Part shown: piece after piece, positions 8,943 to 16,953 of the stretch
How positions within the stretch are numbered: position 1 is the stretch's first letter
Layout of the letters: each line of letters begins with the position of its first letter
Origin: an uncultured Bacteroidota bacterium
Lineage (GTDB): Bacteria > Bacteroidota > Bacteroidia > Bacteroidales > F082
Reading direction: 5' to 3'
Length of the DNA stretch: 64,000 nt
Assembly: GCA_903891085.1 (NCBI GenBank)
Contig: CAITDJ010000131.1
Location: 48,130-112,129, forward strand
Made by a program: the position numbers and the translations under genes
Notes under the pieces: model-generated
What the model was told of the DNA's origin: nothing
The model's database searches: none
The model's input: only the letters and a program-made list of their open reading frames with translations

Positions 8943-10403
8943 ATGAAAAAGTATTCCTATCTTCTGTTTCTTATGTTGCCAGTCATGATGCTGTTATTCG
9001 AGGCGTGCAGGAAGCAAGATCTTATCAACAATGACAGCAATTTAAAACTGACTTTTTCGACGGATTCGGTGGTTTTTGACACGGTTTTCACTTCGATTGG
9101 CACTTCTACCCGTCGACTCATGATTTATAATCCGAGTGATAAAAGATTGAATATTTCTTCAATAGTGGTTGGTGAAACCAGCCAATCGGTTTTTCGCCTT
9201 AATGTTGATGGTGTTGCCGGTGTCAGTTTCGGAAATATTGAGATTCCTGCGAAAGATAGCCTGTTTGTTTTTGTCAGGGCAACTATTGATCCGTTAAATA
9301 TGAATAATCCGTTTGTTGTGGAAGATGATCTTGTCTTTTTGATAAATGGAAATATTCAGCGGGTGAAATTGATTGCATGGGGCCAGGATGCCAACTACAT
9401 TATCGCTGATCAATTCATAAAAGGTTATCCAAAATTTAAAATTGTTGCTGATAGCTTGCAAACAGTTCACTGGACCGCTGGAAAACCTTATGTTATTTAT
9501 GGTTTCGCCCTGATCGATTCATATGGTGAGTTGATCATTGAAGAAGGAACACAGATACATTTTCATGATAAATCAGGACTTTGGGCTTTTTCAGATGGTG
9601 TACTTAAAGTGCGTGGGACAAAAGAAAACCCGGTAATTTTTCAGGGTGATCGACTTGAACAGGAGTATCGCGATGTGCCCGGACAATGGGACCGTATCTG
9701 GCTGATGGACGGAAGGCAAGGCTTTAATCATGAAATTGATTATGCCATCATTCGAAACGGGTTTATTGGGATTCAGGCTGAGTCTTTTATCAGAGCGACA
9801 GCAAATAATTTGAAAATCAGCAATACAATCATTGAAAACCATACCGGTATTGGTATTTATTCGCGACTGTTTGCCATTGATGCAAACAATCTTGTTGTTG
9901 CAAATTGTGGAAGTTATGGAATGGCCCTGACCACGGGTGGCGATTATCGCTTCATCCATTCGACCATTGCAAATTACTGGTCATTATCAACTCGTAATAA
10001 TGCAAATGTATATGTAAGTAATTACGTGTTGGATTCTCTGTCTGTTCCGATCCCATATCCATTTAATCTCGTCATGGGAAATACGATCATTTATGGTTCA
10101 AACGATGAAGAGATAGAGACAGATTTCGTTGGTAGTGCCGACTCAACTTATCTTTTCGATAACTGTCTTGTGAAAACCGGGCGCAAACTCTCCTTGTTTC
10201 CGGGGTTTGTAAACTGTATGAAAAACCAGGATCCGCTTTTTAAGGATTACAATACATTTGATTTTCATCCCGATACGTTGTCACCTGTTATCGGAAAAGG
10301 AAAAATTGACTTTGCTGAAAGTTTTCCTGTTGATCTGGATGGCATTTCAAGAACTCCATTTCCTGACATTGGGGCGTATCAATTTGTTCCGAGAACTAAA
10401 TAA
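8943..10403 (+). CDS. Right-handed beta-helix lipoprotein
   Basis: 486 residues from the ATG at 8943, which yields a standard lipoprotein signal (LLFEAC, Cys22). Residues about 30-160 are an Ig-like region (FDTVFTSIGTSTRRLMIYNPSD). Residues about 180-470 show repeated beta-helix coils (GELIIEEGTQIHFHDKSG, NLKISNTIIENHTGIGIYS). The end (DLDGISRTPFPDIGAYQ) is the closing motif often seen in choice-of-anchor/parallel beta-helix proteins. Substrate unknown; such folds bind or cleave polysaccharides, but no catalytic set is evident. It may be cotranscribed with the kinase 20 nt downstream. Confidence 0.75.
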   Translation: MKKYSYLLFLMLPVMMLLFEACRKQDLINNDSNLKLTFSTDSVVFDTVFTSIGTSTRRLMIYNPSDKRLNISSIVVGETSQSVFRLNVDGVAGVSFGNIEIPAKDSLFVFVRATIDPLNMNNPFVVEDDLVFLINGNIQRVKLIAWGQDANYIIADQFIKGYPKFKIVADSLQTVHWTAGKPYVIYGFALIDSYGELIIEEGTQIHFHDKSGLWAFSDGVLKVRGTKENPVIFQGDRLEQEYRDVPGQWDRIWLMDGRQGFNHEIDYAIIRNGFIGIQAESFIRATANNLKISNTIIENHTGIGIYSRLFAIDANNLVVANCGSYGMALTTGGDYRFIHSTIANYWSLSTRNNANVYVSNYVLDSLSVPIPYPFNLVMGNTIIYGSNDEEIETDFVGSADSTYLFDNCLVKTGRKLSLFPGFVNCMKNQDPLFKDYNTFDFHPDTLSPVIGKGKIDFAESFPVDLDGISRTPFPDIGAYQFVPRTK

Positions 10404-10423
10404 TTCAATACAACCATTCGTAT

Positions 10424-10915
10424 ATGATTATCGGAATTGGCGGGGTGAGCACTGCCGGGAAAACAACAACGGCCAACAAAATCAGAAGACTTCTCAGCGA
10501 GTTGAGGGTGAGTATTATTTGTCAGGACGATTTCGTAAAACCGGTTGAAGAGATTCCGAATATACACGAGAGGGTTGACTGGGAGCACCCTGATTCAATT
10601 GACCATGATAAATTATTTAAAACAATCCTGGCTGAAAAAGAATCGAATGATATTGTGATTGCTGAGGGATTGATGATTTTCTATGATAAGGCGATTAATG
10701 AGTTGTTTGATAAAAGAATATTTATATCCATCGATTATGAGACTTTTAAGCAAAGAAAAGGTATTGATAAACGCTGGGGTCACGAACCGGATTGGTATAT
10801 TGATCATATCTGGGAAAGCTATCTGAAAAATGGTCTGTTGCAACAAAATACTGACTGTTATTGGATTGATGGTGCGATGCAAATGAAGGAAATTGAATTA
10901 TTGAATTATCTATAA
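10424..10915 (+). CDS. Nicotinamide riboside kinase-like P-loop kinase
   Basis: 163 residues. The Walker A motif is GVSTAGKTT at residues 6-14. The layout that follows, QDDF near residue 37 and WEHPDSIDHDKL near 54-65, matches the uridine kinase/NRK family, in which the Asp of the DDF motif binds the nucleoside ribose. A lid segment (KRWGHEPDWYID) is present. Predicted role: phosphorylation of a ribonucleoside, most likely nicotinamide riboside in NAD salvage, though substrate cannot be proved from sequence. Four nucleotides separate it from the HD-domain gene, so the two are probably one operon. Confidence 0.75.
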   Translation: MIIGIGGVSTAGKTTTANKIRRLLSELRVSIICQDDFVKPVEEIPNIHERVDWEHPDSIDHDKLFKTILAEKESNDIVIAEGLMIFYDKAINELFDKRIFISIDYETFKQRKGIDKRWGHEPDWYIDHIWESYLKNGLLQQNTDCYWIDGAMQMKEIELLNYL

Positions 10916-10919
10916 ATAA

Positions 10920-11579
10920 ATGAAGCAGGAACCTGAAAATCAAATTATAGGGAGTGCGATTGCCTATGTCAAAACTACCCTGCAACATGCTGAAGCAGGA
11001 CATGATTGGTGGCATATTGAGCGTGTTTACCGGACAGCTAAAGTGATTGCAGCCGATATGAATGCAAATCTGTTGGTTGTTGAACTGGCTGCATTGTTGC
11101 ATGATATTGCCGATGCTAAATTTCATGATGGTGATGAAAAAATAGGTGTTGAAACTGCCAAGCGATTTATGATTAATCAGGGTGTGAATCCTGTCATTAT
11201 CAGTGAGGTGCTCTTTATTGTGCAGCATCTTTCCTTTAAGAATTCATTTGATTTTGATAAACCGAAATCAATTGAGTTTCAGATTGTGCAGGATGCTGAC
11301 CGTCTCGATGCGATTGGTGCTATTGGTATTGCACGCGCTTTCAGTTATGGCGGATTCAAAGGTCGTCCGTTTTACGATCCGGATATCAAACCACTGATCT
11401 TTACTGATCCGGCTCAGTACAAAAATAGCAAAGCCCCGACAATCAATCATTTCTACGAAAAATTGCTTTTATTAAAAGACCAATTGAATACGCCTAAAGC
11501 TAAGGAAATCGCGGAAAAACGACATGCGTTTATGCTTTTATTTTTGCAGAACTTTTTCGAAGAATGGGTAGAAGAATAA
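10920..11579 (+). CDS. HD-domain phosphohydrolase (YedJ/YpgQ-like)
   Basis: 219 residues of the cytosolic HD superfamily. Metal ligands are visible: HDWWHIERV near residue 28, LLHDIAD near 59 with the paired HD, and later DADRLDAIG. Members of this subgroup hydrolyse nucleotides or related phosphoesters. Coupling to an NRK-like kinase suggests nucleotide salvage, but that is inference. Length is normal. Confidence 0.85.
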   Translation: MKQEPENQIIGSAIAYVKTTLQHAEAGHDWWHIERVYRTAKVIAADMNANLLVVELAALLHDIADAKFHDGDEKIGVETAKRFMINQGVNPVIISEVLFIVQHLSFKNSFDFDKPKSIEFQIVQDADRLDAIGAIGIARAFSYGGFKGRPFYDPDIKPLIFTDPAQYKNSKAPTINHFYEKLLLLKDQLNTPKAKEIAEKRHAFMLLFLQNFFEEWVEE

Positions 11580-11648
11580 AAACGGACAGTTAACCATCGG
11601 TAAGTGATAAATAATTGTAATCAGTAACAAGCAACAAGAAGCAAGCAA

Positions 11649-13361
11649 CTAGTAACTAACTTCACATGTAAAAACCTTGCTATTACCACAATTATCTACA
11701 ACTTTGACAACCAGTTTATTTATTCCCTTTTTAATTTTATTGTCGAAGTCATAGGTAAGTAAATTGTTTTTTGAATCAAAATCCATCAAAATCCACTGTC
11801 CGTTCACCGTGCCGCGGTAAGACAATATTCCGGAAAACTCATCCTGAATTTCAAGCTGAAGGCGTTTCGATGCTTTTACCGATGCACCTTTGTTAAAATT
11901 GAGTGGTTTTATTTGAGGTGGAATCGTGTCACACATCAGGGCAAAATTACCCAGGTTGCGAGCGGAAGTTACTATAAATCGATTTTCCCATTTTCCACCT
12001 AATGTAGTTGGATTTTCTCCTTTTTCAATACAGACGATCAATAGCTTCTCTTTTGAAATCTTTTCGTTGGTTGGCCTAATTCCAATTTTAAAACGTTGAT
12101 GAACCGGAATATATTTTGAGCCAACACTGATCACATGAGATAAATATCCTTTTTCATTGTTGGTTTTAAACGACAGCAGCTGGTCGCGGTAGAAACACCC
12201 TGGTTCAAATTGAATAAAATAGTCTTTCTCTTTGATTTCAAATGCATTACCTGCAACAACCTTGGTTAGTGCTGAATCAATTTTGACGGTGACGGCAGCT
12301 TTTGGTTTAACACCTTTAACAGTGAAAGGCAACCGACTTGAATTCCCCTGAAAATCTTTTACGATAAATTCGGCCTGATAGGTTTTTCCTGTTTCCACTT
12401 TCAAAATACCGTTGTTGACCACTTTTTCGTACATCGATAGCTTATTGTAAGGGTCAATTTCGGTTCTTATAACCCTGCTTTTATAATTCTTTAAAAAATC
12501 ATAGTCAATGAAACTGTTGATGTAACGGGTTTCATCAAATGAAAAACGGTCGGCAACAAAAGCAAAAACCGGCTTATTGTCAACATTGAAAGTGACAGAA
12601 TAAATGCCATTGCTGTTTGTAACACCATTTAACTGGTCAGCAGCTGTGATACCAAATGCAATTTCTCCTGAAGCTTCAATAATGGTGGGCTGTTTTGGAA
12701 TTTCTTTTTCTCCGATTCCCAATATCCCAATAATTGATCTTTTGTTTGAGTTATTTGCATACGATTCATTGCCAATGGGATAGAGTACCAATCTGGTGAT
12801 TCCTGGCCGTACATTGTCCTGGACCTTTATACCAAATGCAAGAGGATTCAATACTTCCTGTGTTTTCGTATCACGGATTTCAAAATGGAGATGAGGCCCT
12901 TCTGATGAACCTGAATTGCCAGACAGGGCTACAACCTGACCCTTTTTTATCAGAATCGCATCTTTTTCGAGATACAGATTCACCTCAAAACTCTCCTGAT
13001 TATATTGCTGTTGTTTCAAATAGACTGAAATTTCACCCTCAAACTGTTGCAAATGCGCGTAAACGCTGGTGTGTCCGTCCGGATGATCGATGTACAATGC
13101 CTTTCCAAAACCACCCGGCGACACTGCGATCCTGCTTACATATCCATCTTCAATAGCAAATACTTTATGACCCGATTTACTGGCTGTGCGAATATCGATT
13201 CCCGAATGGAAATGATTGGAACGTAATTCGGCAAAGGTGCCTGAAAGGAAAATGGGAATATCAATCGGATTTCGGTAAATCTGGGTGGATGCTTTGTTTT
13301 GCCCTGACAATATATTTGCAATAGTTGCCAGGAGGATTATTAATATAGAGTGCTTTCTCAT
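11649..13361 (-). CDS. M23 family metallopeptidase, exported
   Basis: 570 residues with a signal peptide (residues 1-20). The LytM/M23 peptidase domain lies at the N-terminal end, about residues 35-175. Zinc-site residues are His52 and Asp56 (HSGID) and the HxH pair His157/His159 (GPHLHFE). All are intact, so it should be an active glycyl-glycine-type or DD-endopeptidase acting on peptidoglycan. The long C-terminal part (about 180-570) is made of beta-rich, Ig-like modules. It starts 1 nt after the stop of the upstream HAD gene on the same strand, so the two are translated as an operon. Confidence 0.92.
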   Translation of the reverse strand: MRKHSILIILLATIANILSGQNKASTQIYRNPIDIPIFLSGTFAELRSNHFHSGIDIRTASKSGHKVFAIEDGYVSRIAVSPGGFGKALYIDHPDGHTSVYAHLQQFEGEISVYLKQQQYNQESFEVNLYLEKDAILIKKGQVVALSGNSGSSEGPHLHFEIRDTKTQEVLNPLAFGIKVQDNVRPGITRLVLYPIGNESYANNSNKRSIIGILGIGEKEIPKQPTIIEASGEIAFGITAADQLNGVTNSNGIYSVTFNVDNKPVFAFVADRFSFDETRYINSFIDYDFLKNYKSRVIRTEIDPYNKLSMYEKVVNNGILKVETGKTYQAEFIVKDFQGNSSRLPFTVKGVKPKAAVTVKIDSALTKVVAGNAFEIKEKDYFIQFEPGCFYRDQLLSFKTNNEKGYLSHVISVGSKYIPVHQRFKIGIRPTNEKISKEKLLIVCIEKGENPTTLGGKWENRFIVTSARNLGNFALMCDTIPPQIKPLNFNKGASVKASKRLQLEIQDEFSGILSYRGTVNGQWILMDFDSKNNLLTYDFDNKIKKGINKLVVKVVDNCGNSKVFTCEVSY

Positions 13362-13362
13362 T

Positions 13363-13839
13363 TTAGAATATAGTTAAAAGGTCAAACAACTTAACAACAA
13401 CGAAATCAGCGGCCGGAAAGTTGCCCGCTGTTGCGCTTTCATTGAAGAAAACGGTCGTTAATCCGGCTTTCTTTGCTCCTACGATATCCATTTCATAACT
13501 GTTTCCAATCATAACACATTCGTTGACATTCAGGTTTGATTGTTTGATCACTTCAGTAAAAAAGCGAACATCCGGTTTTTTAAATCCTATTTCCTTTTGC
13601 GAAAAGAAAAAATGGAAATACTTGTCGGCGCCAACACGATGCAAGGCTGCAATCATATCCTTGGTGTTGGAATGATCGGCACTTGTGGCAATGATACATG
13701 TGTATTTCCTGTTGAAAATTTCAAGAATTTTCTTCGCTCCATCAATCCATGCCACTTTTTCCCATGCCGACATCGCGCCTTCGAGTTTGAAATCGCGCAT
13801 GATGGTATCTCCCCAATCGAAAACAAGTGCTTTGATCAT
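13363..13839 (-). CDS. HAD family hydrolase
   Basis: 158 residues from the ATG at 13839. A longer frame reaches 13962, but the extra 41 residues are not HAD-like and a -7 element lies at 13855-13862 inside them. Motif I is FDWGDT with the nucleophile Asp8; the second acidic position of DxDxT is Gly, as in a number of HAD proteins. Motif II is IIATSADHSN, motif III the Lys of KKPDVRFF, and motif IV IGNSYEMDIVGAKKAG. A phosphatase acting on a small phosphometabolite is likely; substrate unknown. Confidence 0.85.
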   Translation of the reverse strand: MIKALVFDWGDTIMRDFKLEGAMSAWEKVAWIDGAKKILEIFNRKYTCIIATSADHSNTKDMIAALHRVGADKYFHFFFSQKEIGFKKPDVRFFTEVIKQSNLNVNECVMIGNSYEMDIVGAKKAGLTTVFFNESATAGNFPAADFVVVKLFDLLTIF

Positions 13840-13854
13840 TCGTTTGATTTTTGG

Positions 13855-13862
13855 CAAATTTA
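13855..13862 (-). promoter_or_regulatory. -7 promoter element for the HAD-M23 operon
   Basis: On the minus strand TAAATTTG matches TAnnTTTG and lies 15 nt before the chosen HAD start codon. A -33 TTG at 13887-13889 is slightly far. Confidence 0.5.
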
Positions 13863-14050
13863 GGAATACTTGCTTATGTGAAAGATCAACTTTGCAGCTT
13901 GAGTGGCATTTTGATGTAATTTTGCATTTTAGACAGGAATCAAAGTTTATTTTGACTATCAACTGATAGCAAAGAGATTGAATTTCAAGTATATAGAATT
14001 GTTAAAGTGTCAAAAGTCAACATGCTGTTTCTTCAATCCACCCGATACTG

Positions 14051-14944
14051 ATGATTAATAAAACCAACAAGGCCAATATACTTTTTGTAGTGAATCCGAT
14101 TTCGGGTCACTCGCAAAAGGAAATGTTCCCCGACTTTGTAAAAGCAATGTTAGATCATGATCAATTCAACTACCGGATTGAATATACACAATACGCCGGT
14201 CATGGTATTCTATTGGGAATTGAGGCTGTCAACGAAGGTCTCGATATGGTGGTGGCTGTTGGCGGTGACGGAACTATTAATGAAGTTGCCCGTGGTTTGA
14301 TTAATTCGGAAACAACGCTTGGAATCATTCCAAGTGGTTCAGGCAATGGTCTGGCGCGGCATCTGAATATTCCGCTTAATATTGAAGGAGCGTTGCGTTT
14401 GATTAATAGCGGAAAAAAATCAAAAATTGATACTGGTATAATCAATGGAAAAACCTTTGTAAGTATTGCCGGTGTTGGATTTGATGCGATGGTGGCCGAT
14501 TTGTTTGCAAAAGACGGAAGCCGGGGCTTTCTTACCTATTTTAAAATTGTTGCAACGCATTTTCAAGGATATAATCCTGAAGCTTATACAATAATTCTGG
14601 ATAATCAACAGGAAATAAAAACTTCTGCATTGTTTATCTCATTGGCCAATTCGAATCAGTTTGGATACAACACAACCATTGCTCCACAGGCAGAACTGAA
14701 TGATGGTTTGCTTGACGTTTGTATAGTAGAAAAGCCAAATATTTTTGATATGCCATTGATTATAAATCTGATGTTATTAAAAATGATTCATAAATCGAAA
14801 TTCGTGCAGATTTATAAAGCGAAAAGCATCGAAATAAAGCGAACAAAAAACAAGGTAGTTAATATCGACGGTGAACCAATTAAACTGGAGAAAGATTTGG
14901 TAATTGAAGTTAATCCGTTGAGTTTAAATATCATAATCCCATAA
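14051..14944 (+). CDS. Diacylglycerol/lipid kinase family protein (YegS-like)
   Basis: 297 residues. The ATP-binding DAGK catalytic signature is clear: NPISGHSQ near residue 15, GGDGTINEVA at 71-80 and PSGSGNGLARH at 94-104. The C-terminal half carries the usual beta-sandwich with a late nucleotide/metal segment (NIDGEPI). Predicted to phosphorylate diacylglycerol or a related lipid at the inner membrane face. It sits 3 nt before the eIF1-like gene, so the pair is an operon. Confidence 0.92.
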   Translation: MINKTNKANILFVVNPISGHSQKEMFPDFVKAMLDHDQFNYRIEYTQYAGHGILLGIEAVNEGLDMVVAVGGDGTINEVARGLINSETTLGIIPSGSGNGLARHLNIPLNIEGALRLINSGKKSKIDTGIINGKTFVSIAGVGFDAMVADLFAKDGSRGFLTYFKIVATHFQGYNPEAYTIILDNQQEIKTSALFISLANSNQFGYNTTIAPQAELNDGLLDVCIVEKPNIFDMPLIINLMLLKMIHKSKFVQIYKAKSIEIKRTKNKVVNIDGEPIKLEKDLVIEVNPLSLNIIIP

Positions 14945-14947
14945 AGT

Positions 14948-15283
14948 ATGAGTAAAAATAAGCGTGAAGGAATTGTCTATTCGACTAATCCGGACTTCGT
15001 GTTTGAAGATTCTGAAAGAAAGCAGGAAACCTTGGCTTCGGGAAAGCAGAATCTGCGTGTCATGCTTGATAAGAAACAAAGAGCCGGTAAAAAAGTAACC
15101 CTCGTGACCAGGTTTGTTGGTTCTACGGAGGATTTAAATGACCTTGGTAAAATGCTAAAAACGAGTTGTGGCGTTGGAGGAAGTGTAAAAGAAGGGGAAA
15201 TTATCATTCAGGGCGATTTTCGGGATAGAATACTTGCATTGTTGTTGCAAAAGGGATATAAGGCAAAACTTTCCGGCGGTTGA
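14948..15283 (+). CDS. Translation initiation factor, SUI1/eIF1-like (YciH family)
   Basis: 111 residues with the SUI1 core in the second half: LRVMLDKKQRAGKKVTLVTRF, GKMLKTSCGVGGSVKEGEI and IQGDFRDRILALL. Bacterial YciH-type proteins bind the ribosome and influence start selection, but are not essential in the bacteria studied. The coding sequence begins 3 nt after the lipid kinase stop and is complete. Confidence 0.92.
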   Translation: MSKNKREGIVYSTNPDFVFEDSERKQETLASGKQNLRVMLDKKQRAGKKVTLVTRFVGSTEDLNDLGKMLKTSCGVGGSVKEGEIIIQGDFRDRILALLLQKGYKAKLSGG

Positions 15284-15432
15284 GTTCGGTGATTTGATTT
15301 TGTATTGTCCTCATTCAATACTATTGATTTTGTCAATTTGAACCTAAGTAATGCAACCTCTACGCCTTTCATATTGTATCAGAAAATTCAAACTTTTTTT
15401 ACGAAATTTGTTCCGAAGTTTAAACCAAATAT

Positions 15433-15448
15433 TGCGATTCAAATCGCA
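15433..15448. repeat. Small inverted repeat upstream of the MscS gene
   Basis: TGCGATT and AATCGCA, perfect 7-bp arms around CA, 40 nt before the MscS start codon. It may be a protein-binding site; no T tract follows, so it is not a terminator. The remaining sequence of 15284-15487 shows nothing else I can identify. Confidence 0.3.
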
Positions 15449-15487
15449 CATAATATTGATTAATAGTTATTTAATAAAATTTTAACC

Positions 15488-16732
15488 ATGCTTACACCTT
15501 ATATTCAATTTTTAGAATCAGTATTCCAATCATTGAATCTGACCGATTACTATTTCAAATTGTTAACGCAAGGCACTGCATTTCTTAGTATAGTGATAGG
15601 TTCCATGATGTTCTATTTTGTTGCGTGGTTCATCATTAACCGTACAATTATTGCTATGATTCATCGTAGTGAAAATGATTATGATGATATTTTGATTAAA
15701 AACAAAGTCATTTCACGTGCTTCATATCTCGTTCCTGCCTACATCATCAACAGTCTCACCCCTTTGTCATTGCCCAGTTTTCCCAATGTGGCAATTTTTG
15801 TTCAGGAGTCTATTGAGGTGTATGTGATCATTATGGTGATTCTTACTGTAATAGCATTGATTAATTCAGGTTTTCAAATTTACAATTCATTTGAAATTTC
15901 GAAAACAAAACCCATCAAGGGGCTTGTTGAGGTGGTGAAAATTGTGGTGTATATTATTGGATCACTGATGGTTATTGCTTCATTACTTGATCGGAGTCTG
16001 GGCGCACTTTTCATCGGTTTGGGTACGCTTTCAGCCGTGCTGATGTTGGTTTTTAAAGATGCAATTCTGGGATTTGTTGGCGGTGTACAACTTTCGCTGA
16101 ACGATATGGTTCGACTTGGTGATTGGATCAGTATGCCGAAATTTGGTGCTGATGGTGAGGTGCTTGATATCACATTGACTACGGTTAAGGTTCAGAATTT
16201 TGACAAAACAATCACCACCATACCGACCTATGCCATGGTATCTGATTATTTTACCAACTGGCGTGGTATGACTGAGTCGGGAGGCCGCAGGATCAAAAGA
16301 AATATTTCAATCGATATGGAAAGCGTACATTTTTGCACGCCTGAATTACTTGACTATTTTAAACGGTTCCATTTGATTTCTGATTTTATTAGTGCCAAAG
16401 AAGCGGAATTAGCTAGTATTGACAAACAAAATTTTTTGAATCCCGACTTTCTTGTCAACGGAAATCTTTTGACGAACCTGGGTGTTTTTAGGGTGTATCT
16501 CACCGCCTATCTAAACAACCTGCCTGGTGTACATAAAGAAATGCCAGTTCTTGTAAGACACCTTCAATCAACGGAAAATGGCATTCCTTTAGAGTTGTAT
16601 TTGTTTAGTAACCGCATCGAGATGAACTTTTACGAAAATTTGCAAAGCGAGATATTTGATCATATTCTGTCAGTTACGCCCTTATTTCATTTACGGATTT
16701 ATCAGTCAACAACAAGTTTCAAACAACAGTAA
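15488..16732 (+). CDS. Mechanosensitive ion channel of the MscS family
   Basis: 414 residues. Four to five hydrophobic segments fill residues 1-200. The pore helix and start of the beta domain follow: LSAVLMLVFKDAILGFVGG near 180-200, then QLSLNDMVRLGDWI and the usual VLDITLTTVKVQNFDKTITTIPT continuation. The C-terminal portion (about 265-414) is the cytoplasmic alpha/beta cage. It opens on osmotic down-shock to release solutes. It is transcribed alone; a recognisable promoter separates it from the glycogen genes. Confidence 0.93.
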   Translation: MLTPYIQFLESVFQSLNLTDYYFKLLTQGTAFLSIVIGSMMFYFVAWFIINRTIIAMIHRSENDYDDILIKNKVISRASYLVPAYIINSLTPLSLPSFPNVAIFVQESIEVYVIIMVILTVIALINSGFQIYNSFEISKTKPIKGLVEVVKIVVYIIGSLMVIASLLDRSLGALFIGLGTLSAVLMLVFKDAILGFVGGVQLSLNDMVRLGDWISMPKFGADGEVLDITLTTVKVQNFDKTITTIPTYAMVSDYFTNWRGMTESGGRRIKRNISIDMESVHFCTPELLDYFKRFHLISDFISAKEAELASIDKQNFLNPDFLVNGNLLTNLGVFRVYLTAYLNNLPGVHKEMPVLVRHLQSTENGIPLELYLFSNRIEMNFYENLQSEIFDHILSVTPLFHLRIYQSTTSFKQQ

Positions 16733-16881
16733 TACAAATCATATCATATTTCAGGCTATCTTTTTAATGCAATCGTTTCAGTTATTTTTATTATTTAGTT
16801 TCTTCTATAATTTCATTTATATAAACGACAGTAAATAAGTAAGTTAGTTGATATATTTTAATTAGAATGTAAAGTAGAGAA

Positions 16882-16911
16882 TTGCACTTTTGGCATTTTT
16901 GACTACATTTG
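16882..16911 (+). promoter_or_regulatory. Promoter of the glycogen cluster (TTG-N19-TACATTTG)
   Basis: TTG at 16882-16884 and TACATTTG at 16904-16911, spaced 19 nt, an exact fit to the Bacteroidota primary-sigma promoter. It lies 42 nt before the debranching-enzyme start codon. The rest of gap 16733-16953 is AT-rich without other features. Confidence 0.75.
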
Positions 16912-16953
16912 TAGAAATTAACCCAAAATACAGAACAATCAAAGCATTTTCTT

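Noticed and set aside
13363..13962. Longer start for the HAD protein
   Set aside because: The added residues lie over a -7 promoter element and are not conserved-looking; the ATG at 13839 begins the Rossmann strand directly.
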